Shown here: positions 26,901-35,783 of the stretch, one piece after another | How positions within the stretch are numbered: the stretch's first letter is position 1 | Layout of the letters: every line of letters starts with the position of its first letter | DNA from: Chloroflexota bacterium | GTDB taxonomy: Bacteria; Chloroflexota; Chloroflexia; Chloroflexales; Herpetosiphonaceae | DNA length: 64,000 nucleotides | Direction: 5' to 3' | Assembly: GCA_020161265.1 (NCBI GenBank) | Contig: JAIUOC010000002.1 | Location: 124,001-188,000 of the forward strand | Program-made: the position numbers and the translations under genes | Notes under the pieces: model-generated | What the model saw: only the letters and a program-made list of their open reading frames with translations | What the model was told of the DNA's origin: nothing | Databases searched by the model: none

Positions 26901-27120
26901 CAAATAGTGAGGCATAGAGCGTGCCATTCCATTCAATTGGGCGGATCGGGGCATAGCCGTAATATTGTTTATCTGGCCCAGCAAAGGCTTGGCTCCATGT
27001 GCCTGGGCTAGTTAGGGTTTGCGGCTCCACGGCTGCCACCGGAGCGGTTGGCTTGATGATCGTACTTACAATAAGTAACAGCAGGATAACGATGCTGATG
27101 AGTTTCGAACCTCTGGGCAT
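23971..27120 (-). CDS. Secreted beta-propeller protein, paralogue 3 (four Ig-like modules)
   Basis: A 1,049-residue exported protein. The signal segment contains LISIVILLLLIVSTII. The propeller region spans about 40-675. Four cadherin/VCBS-like modules of 85-95 residues follow, in alternating A-B-A-B order: type A has YRPxxVxVxVxANDW and HGTAxIxGNxVxYxP; type B has DLNGDxLTITQA and Y[TV][IV]SDGHGG. The C-terminus is YRLFLPYTSK, the array's sorting-like motif. DLNGD and SDGHGG acidic turns suggest calcium binding between modules, giving a rigid stalk. The family has no established function. It uses the same ribosome-binding site and leader as paralogue 4. Confidence 0.83.
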   Translation of the reverse strand: MPRGSKLISIVILLLLIVSTIIKPTAPVAAVEPQTLTSPGTWSQAFAGPDKQYYGYAPIRPIEWNGTLYASLFGGYGWGSGVGYWSGQQWLKLDGLTGDVYSLTVHQNRLYVAGSFTIAGKNINLASWDGNLWTAMPTRLNPNNLLQMVSHANQLYVGGFELVIDGQAFGTIARWDGTQWHQVAAYVPGLVLGLLSRPDGLYVNGVFDLNGQINGLLRLNGSALEPVGGGIHGWVFDLKSFNNQLYVSGQFTSTLVPSMKNVAMWNGSDWETFGTGLNNETHNLTMFDGDLYALSQIGSGFQLQRWDANQWVSLANLTRLNNYPVWERFPDAVLVTYQQELLAFGPIQFFNTTPPEYRYGDSALRWQGDRWEAMTPNGTTAYEAAITTDADNLYVADNRMDWGNGHATLAQLNASDQWQSLIGGSSQSLSSVQALQKYQQYFFSISQYGLYQAATNDWNSVSNAHVNAIAQANNLLYVAGDFEQFNGVVAHNLVTWDGSQWQAFNPPASFDRVSIVEADANYVYISDGLQLARWNGTQWTTLATNVINIGEVEPTATGVYIAGTFSSVGGVAAPKVAYWNGTTWSGVTGVVDGSIYDLEMGADGLYVAGSFRGITNGIVSPGILRWDGAAWHGVGGGVQSGNVTQLAATSTRMFLHGPFNRVGTSYESSQIAAWEYGDEPLIAAKSDYGITYRPQPVAVNVLANDWSDQPNQLQLVNVSSPSHGTAVINGNSVVYTPDAQFEGVETLTYTVRDPINAVTSTAQLQVHVWNHFPSIADREQAIYPFTETLLDPLDGLIDLNGDDLTITQASVVTGTLTIVNNQLRYIPPKQQHFTDVVTYTVSDGHGGQQTARIKLRSIDTIVTATADYATTYRPYSVSVDVIANDWTINGEPLAVVAVEESIHGTATISGNQVRYVPTATFQGTETLTYTVRNQTRGVTATGTLTIAVQNHVPTVAPITITMHPNSTTSVDVLAHATDLNGDLLTITQAHSTYGTVIISNNRLHYTTPSMYPFEEPITYTISDGHGGLREGTVVVHGLSYRLFLPYTSK

Positions 27121-27150
27121 TGACGTGTCCTCTCAGAGCTAGGTTGAGGA

Positions 27151-27175
27151 GCGGCAATCGGTGCTCGATTGCCGC
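27151..27175 (-). other. Intercistronic hairpin in the propeller array
   Basis: GCGGCAATCG (27151-27160) pairs perfectly with CGATTGCCGC (27166-27175) around a 5-nt loop, in the 67 bp between paralogues 2 and 3. A decayed version (TAGCGG...CCGCTA) is present at the same place between paralogues 3 and 4, near 23937-23958, together with a shared GACGTGTCCTCTCAGAGCT leader. Likely an mRNA-stabilising or attenuating element copied with the genes. Confidence 0.6.
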
Positions 27176-27187
27176 TGATTTAATCGT

Positions 27188-30100
27188 TTATTTACTGGTA
27201 TAGGGCAGAAATAATTGATACTTCGCGCTATTGACCACAATCGTTGCTACTTGCGAACCGCCATGATCATCGCTGACGGTATAGCTAATTGTGGCAGCAA
27301 ATGGATAGTAGTTTGGCGCGGTATAGCGCAATTGATTATTCACCACGGCAACCATGCCCGGTGCGGCACTTGCCAAGGAAATCGCTACAGGATCGCCATT
27401 CAAATCACTGGCATGAGCTAATACATCGACCAAGGTTATACTATTGGGCTTGACGGTGATCGTCATTGGAGCAACCGTTGGCGCATGATTCTGCACCTCG
27501 ATGGTTAGAATTGCCGTCGCGGTGACCCCACGAGTTTGATTGCGCACCGTATAGTTCAAGGTTTCTGTGCCTTGAAAGGTTGCGTTTGGAACATAGCGCA
27601 CTTGGTTGCCACTGATCGTTGCCGTGCCATGGCTGGCTGCGCTCACCGCAATCAGCTGGATTAGCTCGTTATTAAGTGACCAATCATTTGCTAAAACTGC
27701 CACATTGACCGCATGTGGTCGATAGGTTGTGGCATCATCATCAACTGCAACTACCACAGCATCAATACTACGCAGCTTAATTCGCGCGGTTTGTTGACCA
27801 CCATGGCCATCACTGACTGTATAGATCACCACATCCGTGAACTGCTCTTGGTTTGGCGGCATATAGCGTAATTGATTATCAACAATCGTCACCGTGCCAG
27901 TGATCGCACTAGCTTGGGTGATCGTCAAAGCATCGCCATTCAAATCAATCAAGCCATCCAATGGATCAAGCAGTGTTTCGCTAAATGGATAAACCTCGTG
28001 TTCTTGATCATCAATCGTGGGAAAGTGATTCCAGACCTGCAACCGCAATTGGGCGGTCGTGGTGACGGCATTAATTGGATCGCGCACGATATAATTCAAG
28101 GTTTCAGCGCCTTGAAATTGCGCTTCCGGCGTATAGACCACCGAATTACCGCTGATGACCGCAGTGCCATGGCTCGGGTTACTGACTTCTACCAGTTGCA
28201 ATTGGTTTGGCTGATCGCTCCAATCATTCGCTACCACATTCACCGTAACTGGTTGCGGACGATAGCTAATACCATAATCGGGCTTGGCTTTGATTAATGG
28301 TTCATTGCCATATTCCCATGCTGCAATCTGGCTCGATTCATAACTATTGCCCACCTGATTGAAAACACCATGCATCATCATACGGGTTGGAGTTGCCACT
28401 AAGCGTTGAACCGAGCCATCGCGGCTGCCTGGGTACTGATACCATTGAACACCGCCAGCAAGGCCATGCCATGACATCCCATCCCAGCGCAGAATGCCTG
28501 GGCTAACAATCCCATTGGTAATCCCACTGAAAGTACCAGCGACATACAAGCCATCAGCACCCATTTCAAGGTCATTGATCGAACCACTAATCGTCCCACT
28601 CAAGCCCGACCAAGCCGTGCCATTCCAATAGGCGATTTTAGCTGCATTCACCCCACCAATGCTGCTAAATGTGCCAGCGATATACACGCCATTGGCATCT
28701 GGCTCAATTGAACCTATCCTGGTCACATTACTAGCAAGGGTTATCCACTGGCTACCATCCCAGCGGGCGAGTTGCACGCCATCGCTAATATAGACATAGT
28801 TGGCATCGGCCTCAACGATTGTCACCCAATCAAACGAGGCAGGGGTATTTAAGGCTTGCCATTGACTGCCATTCCAGGTCACCAGATTATGCGCCGTGAC
28901 CCCGTTGAATTGCTCAAAATCGCCAGCAACATACAAGAGATTATTGGCTTGGGCCAAACTCTCAACATTAGCAGAGCTAACTTGAAGCCAAGTATTATTG
29001 CCCGCTTGGTATAACCCACGTTGTTCTGCAATAAAAAAGCTCTGTTGATATTTTTGAAATCCTTGGATCGGGAGCGGGGCATTTGAATTGCTATAATCAA
29101 TCAATTGTTGCCATTGATCACTTCCATTCAAATGGGCCAAGGAAGCCAATCCATTACCCCAAAACACACGGCTCGCTGCAAGATAAACATCTTCGTTATC
29201 ACTGGCTAAGAGCGCATCGCTAACAAAGTCAATTCCATTGGGAGTCATGGATTCCCAGTGATCGCCTTTCCAGCGCAAGGCTGAATCACCCCAATTGAAT
29301 GATTGCTCAGTGCCAGACACAAAACTGATTGGGCCAAACGCCAGTAATTCTTGCTGATACTCTAGCAATACTGCATCAGGATTGAGTAACCAAGAACCAC
29401 CCAAGTTAATTTGCTTAAGACTAGCTAAACTAGTCCATTGGTTTGTATCCCAACGCTGTAAATGCAAAATCGGAGTATTAGGAGAATTAGATGTTTTACT
29501 GAGCGCATATAGTTCGCCATCAACCATTGCCAAATTATGAGTCGGGCTGACAATCCCAGTGCCGAAAGTATCCCAATTTTTGCCATTCCATGCAGCCACA
29601 TTCTTCATGGTTGGTACAATGGTTGAGGTAAATTGACCGCTAATATAGAGTTGACTATTGGCCCATTTCAGATCAAAGACTAAACCACGAACCCCACCGC
29701 CAACATTCTGCCATTGGCTACCATCCCAACGAATCAGGCCAGTGCCCTGTCCATTGAGGAGAAATGAGCCACCAAGATATAAGCCATCGGGCCGCGAGAG
29801 CATGCTAAAAATCACACCATCGATCGCTTCGGCGGCAGCATGCCATTGGGTTCCATCCCAACGAAAGAGTAATCCTGAGCCTATCGAATGGCCCCCAACA
29901 TACAGTTGATCATTATGGCTAGCTAATACGAACACATTGGCATCAAATTGAATTGGCATCGCCGTCCAGAAGTTGCCATCCCAATAGGCAATGTTAACGT
30001 TCTTACCACCAAGATACAAATTGCCAGCGGCATATAAGCGATTTTGATGCACCACCACAGAATCAACTAAGCCCTTCAGTCCATCAATTCTTACCCATTG

Positions 30101-30364
30101 CTGACCATTCCAATAGCCAACTCCAATTTCAACGCCACTTAATCCGAGGATTCCAGCATACAATACGCCATTCCATTCCACTGGACGGCCTGGCATATAC
30201 CCATGGCTTGTTTTATGTGGCCCCGCAAAGGCTTGGCTCCATGTGCCTAGGCTAGTTGGGGTTTGCGGCTCCACTGCCACGACAGGAGTAGCTGGCTTTT
30301 GTAAAGCTCCAACTAACAGCACAATGATTGCGAATAAACCGATTATGTTTGATGGTTTAGGCAT
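27188..30364 (-). CDS. Secreted beta-propeller protein, paralogue 2 (four Ig-like modules)
   Basis: A 1,058-residue exported protein, the longest of the array. The signal segment contains IIGLFAIIVLLVGAL. WNGxxW repeats run from about 40 to 685, followed by four A-B-A-B Ig/cadherin-like modules like those of paralogue 3 and the same C-terminal ending, YQLFLPYTSK. Many segments in the last propeller third (for example GVYIAGTFSS and NDLEMGADGLYVAG) are almost identical among the paralogues, suggesting recent duplication or gene conversion. It begins 38 bp downstream of paralogue 1, so they are probably co-transcribed. Confidence 0.83.
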   Translation of the reverse strand: MPKPSNIIGLFAIIVLLVGALQKPATPVVAVEPQTPTSLGTWSQAFAGPHKTSHGYMPGRPVEWNGVLYAGILGLSGVEIGVGYWNGQQWVRIDGLKGLVDSVVVHQNRLYAAGNLYLGGKNVNIAYWDGNFWTAMPIQFDANVFVLASHNDQLYVGGHSIGSGLLFRWDGTQWHAAAEAIDGVIFSMLSRPDGLYLGGSFLLNGQGTGLIRWDGSQWQNVGGGVRGLVFDLKWANSQLYISGQFTSTIVPTMKNVAAWNGKNWDTFGTGIVSPTHNLAMVDGELYALSKTSNSPNTPILHLQRWDTNQWTSLASLKQINLGGSWLLNPDAVLLEYQQELLAFGPISFVSGTEQSFNWGDSALRWKGDHWESMTPNGIDFVSDALLASDNEDVYLAASRVFWGNGLASLAHLNGSDQWQQLIDYSNSNAPLPIQGFQKYQQSFFIAEQRGLYQAGNNTWLQVSSANVESLAQANNLLYVAGDFEQFNGVTAHNLVTWNGSQWQALNTPASFDWVTIVEADANYVYISDGVQLARWDGSQWITLASNVTRIGSIEPDANGVYIAGTFSSIGGVNAAKIAYWNGTAWSGLSGTISGSINDLEMGADGLYVAGTFSGITNGIVSPGILRWDGMSWHGLAGGVQWYQYPGSRDGSVQRLVATPTRMMMHGVFNQVGNSYESSQIAAWEYGNEPLIKAKPDYGISYRPQPVTVNVVANDWSDQPNQLQLVEVSNPSHGTAVISGNSVVYTPEAQFQGAETLNYIVRDPINAVTTTAQLRLQVWNHFPTIDDQEHEVYPFSETLLDPLDGLIDLNGDALTITQASAITGTVTIVDNQLRYMPPNQEQFTDVVIYTVSDGHGGQQTARIKLRSIDAVVVAVDDDATTYRPHAVNVAVLANDWSLNNELIQLIAVSAASHGTATISGNQVRYVPNATFQGTETLNYTVRNQTRGVTATAILTIEVQNHAPTVAPMTITVKPNSITLVDVLAHASDLNGDPVAISLASAAPGMVAVVNNQLRYTAPNYYPFAATISYTVSDDHGGSQVATIVVNSAKYQLFLPYTSK

Positions 30365-30402
30365 ATTTAATACTACTTTCAGAAAACAAAGTTCAAACGT
30401 TC

Positions 30403-33054
30403 CTAACGAGTTATCAATGGCAGATATACTTGCTGGGCTGTGCTCGTGACACTTATCGTTGAGGTTTGGGTACCGCCATGGCCATCGCTTACTGTATAGC
30501 TAATCGTTGCCGTAACCAGCCCTTGGTTAGGCGCAACGTAGCGTAATTGATGTTGCTCGATGCTGACCATGCCAAGCGTAGCGCTGGCCTGAGTAATGCT
30601 CAAATCATCGCCATTCAAATCAACCACGCCAGCTAACACATCGAATGTGGTGGTGCTATTCGGCTGCACAGTATGGGTCAGCGGTACAAGCGTTGGGAAA
30701 TGATTGAGCACAGCGATCGTCAATGATCCAGTTGTGGTGATGCCACGCGCTGGGTTGCGCAAGGTATAGCTCAAACTCTCAGTACCTTGAAAATCGCTTG
30801 TTGGCGTGTAAAGAATCTGAGTTCCGCTGATCGTTGCCGTGCCATTGCTGGCCGAGGTTACTGCTACCAGTTCAACAGGCTCATTATCAATCGTCCAATC
30901 ATTGGCCAATACAGCAACATTAACTGATTGAGGACGATAGGTCGTGGCCGTATCTGGGGCTGCCTGAATCAAGCTGGGTGATCCATATTGCCAGGCCGCA
31001 ATTCGCGACGATTCATAGCGATTGCCAACCGTATCGAATGCGCCAATCGCATACATTCGGGTTGGGGTCGAGGCTAAGGTAGTTACGCTAATTGGCACCT
31101 GTGGGGTATAGCGATATTGCACCCCACCGCCAACGCTGTTCCAAACGCCATTCCAGCGTAAAATGCCTGGGCTAACCACACCGTTAGTAATCCCGCTAAA
31201 TGAGCCAGCGACATACAAGCCATCAGGTCCAAGCTCAAGATCATTGATCGGGCCATTAATCACACCGGTTAATCCCGACCATGCCGAGCCATTCCAATAG
31301 GCGATTTTTTGGGCAGCAACCTCATTAATAGTGCTAAATGTGCCAGCGACATACACCCCGCTGGCAGTTGGCTCGATTTGGGTAATGCTACTAACCCCAG
31401 TCGCTAAGCTCTGCCATTGCGTCCCATCCCAACGAGCAACTTGCGACCCATCGCTGATATAGAGCTGACTGCCATATACTTCAACGATTGTTACTCGCTC
31501 AAAACTGGCAGGTGCATTCAAGCCTTGCCATTGGCTGCCATTCCACGTCACCAAATTATGCGCAGCAACCCCATTAAATTGCTCAAAATTACCAGCAACA
31601 TATAACAAGTTATTCGCTTGGGCTATAGAATGAACTTCCGAGGTGGACCGCAACTCGACTGTGCCGCTAACAACGTTAAACAGCCCATTCCCCATTCGCA
31701 AAAACAGGGCTGATTGGTAGGCTTCGGCCTCATAAGCAGTGAAATTGAGGGTATAGGGTGGTAGTAAGCCTTGCCAAGTTTGCTCGGCTTCAAACTGTGC
31801 CAATGAAGCTTGGCCATTGCCCCAAGTAATATTAGTAGCCGCAGTGTAAACAGTTTCGCCACTAGTTGCTAGCAGATTAAGCTGCTGACCACCATTTTTA
31901 ATGATCAAGCCATTGGGGGTCATCGATTCCCAATGCGTGCCATTCCAAGCCAATGACATCATGCCAATGCTATATTGATCGCTATTATCATGATCATGAA
32001 CAAACGAAATCAAGCCAAAAGCAAAAAGTTGCTCTTGGTAGTTCAGCAATACAACGTCGGGATACCAAAGCCAATCAATTCCTCCATTGGCTCCCGTTGT
32101 GTTTGCAAGGATCACCCAAGTGGTGCCATTCCAGCGTTGCAATTGATGATACCCTAAAGCTGTATCAACTCGGCTCATTACATACAGTTCATCATCTAAA
32201 AATGCGATACTATGCACATCGCGACGACGACCATCACCAATACCATTGCCAAAGCTATCCCAACTACTTCCATTCCACGCAGCAATATTGTTAATTGCGG
32301 GATCAAGGGTTGAGGTAAATAAGCCACCAACATACAATTGATCATTGGCCCATTCTAGATCGAGCACCAAGCCTGATAACGGGCTACCAACCTGGTTCCA
32401 TTGGCTGCCATCCCAGCGTAATACACCCTGCCATTGGCCATCTCCATGGGCAAATGTACCACCAACATACAAGCCATCGGGGCGTACAAGCATGGTAAGA
32501 ATCATGCCCTGAACCCCAACATCAGTATCTTCCCACTGGCTACCATCCCAGCGTGCCAAATGCTGAATTGCTTGCCCATCAATCGTAAAAGCATGCCCAC
32601 TCGCGAGATACAGCTGGTTGTTATAGCTCGCAAGCGTAACTGATGTGTGGTAAGAAATTTGGTGGGGCATGGCTGTCCAAGTTGTGCCATCCCAATAGGT
32701 TAAACTAACAGGTGTGCCAGCTAAAGTAAGCTTGCCATAGGCGTAGAGCTTATTTTGATGCCATGTGATGGCAATTGCTCGGCCTTCGAGGTTGCCAATT
32801 TGCAGCCATTGGCGGCCATTCCAAGCGGCTACGCCATGGTTATGCATGCCCGAATACAGCGTGTTATTCCATTCCATCGGGCGACGAGGATAATCATTTA
32901 AATCAGAGCGATCATAAGCAGCAAATTCGTCGCTCCATGTTCCAGCGGTTTGGGGTTGATCGATCGTTTGGGGAATTTGGGGTGGTTGGGCCGCCACTGG
33001 CAAGATTAAGCTTAATCCTAAACATAGCCCAAGCAAAAACCATCGCTGCATCAT
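30403..33054 (-). CDS. Secreted beta-propeller protein, paralogue 1 (two Ig-like modules)
   Basis: An 883-residue exported protein and the first gene of the array. Starting at ATG 33054 gives a classical signal peptide (WFLLGLCLGLSLILPVAAQ), with GAGGGAG 6 bp upstream; the frame is open to 33093 but that start spoils the signal. The propeller spans about 30-690, then one type-A and one type-B Ig-like module, and the C-terminus QQVYLPLITR, the cleanest copy of the motif. It diverges most from the other four in the propeller, so it may be the founder. Confidence 0.82.
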   Translation of the reverse strand: MMQRWFLLGLCLGLSLILPVAAQPPQIPQTIDQPQTAGTWSDEFAAYDRSDLNDYPRRPMEWNNTLYSGMHNHGVAAWNGRQWLQIGNLEGRAIAITWHQNKLYAYGKLTLAGTPVSLTYWDGTTWTAMPHQISYHTSVTLASYNNQLYLASGHAFTIDGQAIQHLARWDGSQWEDTDVGVQGMILTMLVRPDGLYVGGTFAHGDGQWQGVLRWDGSQWNQVGSPLSGLVLDLEWANDQLYVGGLFTSTLDPAINNIAAWNGSSWDSFGNGIGDGRRRDVHSIAFLDDELYVMSRVDTALGYHQLQRWNGTTWVILANTTGANGGIDWLWYPDVVLLNYQEQLFAFGLISFVHDHDNSDQYSIGMMSLAWNGTHWESMTPNGLIIKNGGQQLNLLATSGETVYTAATNITWGNGQASLAQFEAEQTWQGLLPPYTLNFTAYEAEAYQSALFLRMGNGLFNVVSGTVELRSTSEVHSIAQANNLLYVAGNFEQFNGVAAHNLVTWNGSQWQGLNAPASFERVTIVEVYGSQLYISDGSQVARWDGTQWQSLATGVSSITQIEPTASGVYVAGTFSTINEVAAQKIAYWNGSAWSGLTGVINGPINDLELGPDGLYVAGSFSGITNGVVSPGILRWNGVWNSVGGGVQYRYTPQVPISVTTLASTPTRMYAIGAFDTVGNRYESSRIAAWQYGSPSLIQAAPDTATTYRPQSVNVAVLANDWTIDNEPVELVAVTSASNGTATISGTQILYTPTSDFQGTESLSYTLRNPARGITTTGSLTIAVLNHFPTLVPLTHTVQPNSTTTFDVLAGVVDLNGDDLSITQASATLGMVSIEQHQLRYVAPNQGLVTATISYTVSDGHGGTQTSTISVTSTAQQVYLPLITR

Positions 33055-33415
33055 CTTCAACTCCCTCGCTTGATAAAAAATCTGGCTGGGCATGGCGTTC
33101 AGGCTTGGGCCATCCCACTAAACTAAACCAACACGCATGCTAGTTAAGTTCAGTTTGCCATCCAAAAGAGATTGAGATTATGGGGAAATCTCTCATAGTC
33201 GAGGATACCAGCATAGAATTCAAGCAACAATGGGTCAAAAGGTGTATCAGCGGGCTAGCCCCAGCTAAGCCAGAGGTGAGGAAGCGCAGCAAGCATTGCG
33301 CTACAAATTTAAGAGAAACCGCTATAATAAGGGGAGCTTGAACGTGCTGTTGATCGTTGCGCCCAAGAGCAAACTCAAAGCAAGCACAAAATCACAACTG
33401 TTGAGGAATATATCC
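33055..33415 (+). other. 361-bp intergenic region with a possible promoter for the thioredoxin-like gene
   Basis: This lies between the divergent propeller array and the thioredoxin-like gene. TATAAT at 33323-33328 with GCTACA at 33300-33305 (17-bp spacer) is a fair plus-strand promoter. A weak hairpin GAGATT/AATCTC lies at about 33170-33195. I see no gene and no clear minus-strand promoter for the array. Confidence 0.4.
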
Positions 33416-33913
33416 ATGGCCGATTCACTCTTTGATCCAGAACGTGACCCCTTTGCAGATATGCGCCAAGCTTTAGAAACTGCGCAACGTGAACGCAAAA
33501 ATATTTTAGTCGAGCTTGGTGGCGATTGGTGTGTTTGGTGTCATCGCTTAGAGGCCTTTATTAATGCTCACCCCCAATTACGCTATTTACGTGACATTCA
33601 TTATGTCAAAGTAAAAGTGTTGGTGGGCGATGAGCAACAAAAAAATAAGACCTTTTTAGAACACTTGCCAGGTTTTGATGGAGTTCCGCATATTTTTATC
33701 TACAATAGCCGCGGCCAATTGCTGTGCTCGCAAGATACCAGCCCACTCGAAGAAGGCGAGAGCTATGACTTTGGGCGGGTACGCGATTTCCTGAGCCGTT
33801 GGTCGGAATGGCGGCTTTCACCCTACGATGCCTTGGCAACCGACGAACTCAAACGCCTAGTCGAGCTGCACTATTTTGGCGAACATGCCAACCAAATCAC
33901 CCCTAGCGCCTAA
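33416..33913 (+). CDS. Thioredoxin-like protein
   Basis: A 165-residue soluble protein of the thioredoxin fold, in the DUF255/thioredoxin_7-like group. The redox motif is WCVWCHRLE (Cys-Val-Trp-Cys) at about residues 38-41, preceded by a strand ILVELGGD. The cis-Pro region GVPHIFIYNSRGQLL is present. There is no signal peptide, so it acts in the cytoplasm, probably as a disulfide reductase. I chose ATG 33416 because GAGGA lies 8 bp upstream and the N-terminus before it has no fold. It is followed after 65 bp by the RmlD gene. Confidence 0.85.
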   Translation: MADSLFDPERDPFADMRQALETAQRERKNILVELGGDWCVWCHRLEAFINAHPQLRYLRDIHYVKVKVLVGDEQQKNKTFLEHLPGFDGVPHIFIYNSRGQLLCSQDTSPLEEGESYDFGRVRDFLSRWSEWRLSPYDALATDELKRLVELHYFGEHANQITPSA

Positions 33914-33978
33914 ATAAGCCCAAATTAATTGACGAATGCGAGGGCTTGTTCTACCATGCGCCGCGCAAAGGAGTTTAT

Positions 33979-34827
33979 ATGCGTGTGTTGATCCTGGGGG
34001 CAAGCGGTCAACTTGGCACTGAGTTAGCCAAAACGTTTGCCGATCATCAATTATTAATGCCGAGCCATCAAGAGCTGGATTTAAGTCAAGCCACTGCGCG
34101 GGCAGCCATCAACCAATTAACCCCCGATTTGGTGCTCTTGCCAGCGGCCTTTACCAATGTCGATGGCTGCGCACTTGATCCAGCGCGGGCTTTTCGCGAA
34201 AATACATTAGGCCCAAAATACGCTGCACTTGCTTGCCGCGACCGTGATATTCCTTTGGTCTATGTCAGCACCAACGAGGTATTTAGCGGCAGCAGCCAGC
34301 AAGCCTATAGCGAATACGATCAACCAGCGCCGATCAATGCCTATGGTCGCTCCAAGTGGGGTGGCGAGCAGGCAGTTTTGCAGCATGCACCCAATGTTTT
34401 TATCACGCGGGTGGCGTGGTTGTTTGGTGGCCAGCGCAATTTTGTGCGCACGATCGCTCGCTTAGGCCGCGAACGCCTGCAAACTGGCGAACCGCTACGC
34501 GTCGTGACCGATGAAGTTGGCACACCAACCCATGCCGCTGAAGCAGCTTGGGCAATTCGCCAACTAGTCGATAGTAACATTCCAGGTATCTATCATGTGG
34601 TCAATGAGGGCGCTTGCTCCCGCCATGAATTGGCATGTGCGGTCTTGGCAGCAGCGGGCATCGACCTGCCAGTTGAGCCAATTACTTCCGCCGAATTCAG
34701 TCGCCCAAGCAGCCCACCGCCATTTTCAGCATTAAGCAACAATGCCGCCGCAGCCATGGGCATTCGTTTGCGCCGCTGGCAAGCAGCCGTTATTGCAGCG
34801 GTCGCGGCGATCGATGAGCCAGCTTAA
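33979..34827 (+). CDS. rfbD: dTDP-4-dehydrorhamnose reductase
   Basis: A 282-residue extended short-chain dehydrogenase that makes dTDP-L-rhamnose, the last step of the rhamnose pathway. Visible are the NAD(P)-binding GASGQLGTEL, NPAAFTNVD-like LLPAAFTNVDGC, STNEVFSGSS, the catalytic YGRSKWGGE (YxxxK) and the C-terminal GIYHVVNEGACSRHE. AAAGGAG is 5 bp before ATG 33979. The gene abuts two glycosyltransferase genes (stop and start touch), so the three probably build or attach a rhamnose-containing surface glycan. The other rml genes are not in the window. Confidence 0.88.
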   Translation: MRVLILGASGQLGTELAKTFADHQLLMPSHQELDLSQATARAAINQLTPDLVLLPAAFTNVDGCALDPARAFRENTLGPKYAALACRDRDIPLVYVSTNEVFSGSSQQAYSEYDQPAPINAYGRSKWGGEQAVLQHAPNVFITRVAWLFGGQRNFVRTIARLGRERLQTGEPLRVVTDEVGTPTHAAEAAWAIRQLVDSNIPGIYHVVNEGACSRHELACAVLAAAGIDLPVEPITSAEFSRPSSPPPFSALSNNAAAAMGIRLRRWQAAVIAAVAAIDEPA

Positions 34828-35775
34828 ATGAGTCATTGCATCGACATTCTGATTCCAAATTATAACGGGGCCAGCTTATTGGCGGCTTGCCTTGAAAGCT
34901 TGCGCCAGCAAACCCGCCGCGATTTCCTGATCACGGTAATTGATGATGCCTCGCCCGATGGGAGCGTTCCCGCTTTGCAGGCCGCCTATCCTGAGGTCAA
35001 TTGGCTGATTCAGCCTGAAAATCAAGGCTTTGTCGCGGCAGTTAATCGCGGCTTTCAGGCAACCAATGCGCCTTGGGTTATTTTGCTTAATAATGATACT
35101 GAAGTTGAGCCAAACTTTGTCGCCGCATTAATTGATACGCTTGAGCGTTTTCCAGCTTATGATTTTGCTGCTGCCAAAATGCTGCTTTACCATCAACCTG
35201 ATCATTTACATACTACTGGCGATGGCTATAATTGGGATGGCGTGCCATGGAGTCGCGGAGTTTGGCAAGTTGATCGCGGTCAGTACGATGCAATCAGCGA
35301 GGTTTTTGGGCCATGTGCTGGGGCGGCGGCCTACAAACGCACTAGTTTGCAACACCTCGTCAATCAAGACGGCCACTTGCTTGATCCATTGTTGGTGATG
35401 TATTGCGAGGATGTTGATCTCAATTTGCGGGCACGGCGAGCTGGAATGCGCACCCTATTTGTACCTCAAGCGCGAGTGCTGCATCATTTGAGCGCGACTG
35501 GTGGCGGAGTACGAGCTAGCTACTATTGTGGGCGTAATTTTATTGTGCTGTGGTTGCGCCATATGCCATTACAAGCTTGGCCGTATGCCTTGCCAGCCTT
35601 TTTGTGGTCGCAACTGACGATTTTTGGGCAAGCCCTACGCCATTGGCGCGGCGAAGCTGCCCGTGCTCGCTTGCGTGGTCAATGGGCTGGTTTGCAGCTC
35701 ATTCCCCAAATTTGGCGTGAACGAAGGTTAGCCACAGCAGAAGCACAGCGGCTGCTTGCTTGGCTTGGACGATAG
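34828..35775 (+). CDS. Family 2 glycosyltransferase (rhamnosyltransferase-like)
   Basis: A 315-residue GT-A fold enzyme beginning immediately after the rfbD stop. Motifs are DILIPNYNGASLL, DDASPDGS for the nucleotide sugar, LLNNDTEVEPNFV (the DxD equivalent), GACAGAA-like FGPCAGAAAYKR, and MYCEDVDLNLRARRAG (the ED motif with the catalytic base). It closely follows the layout of rhamnosyl- and related glycosyltransferases (WbbL-like). A hydrophobic stretch near 250-275 suggests membrane association. The acceptor is unknown. Confidence 0.85.
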   Translation: MSHCIDILIPNYNGASLLAACLESLRQQTRRDFLITVIDDASPDGSVPALQAAYPEVNWLIQPENQGFVAAVNRGFQATNAPWVILLNNDTEVEPNFVAALIDTLERFPAYDFAAAKMLLYHQPDHLHTTGDGYNWDGVPWSRGVWQVDRGQYDAISEVFGPCAGAAAYKRTSLQHLVNQDGHLLDPLLVMYCEDVDLNLRARRAGMRTLFVPQARVLHHLSATGGGVRASYYCGRNFIVLWLRHMPLQAWPYALPAFLWSQLTIFGQALRHWRGEAARARLRGQWAGLQLIPQIWRERRLATAEAQRLLAWLGR

Positions 35776-35783
35776 GAGTCCCC

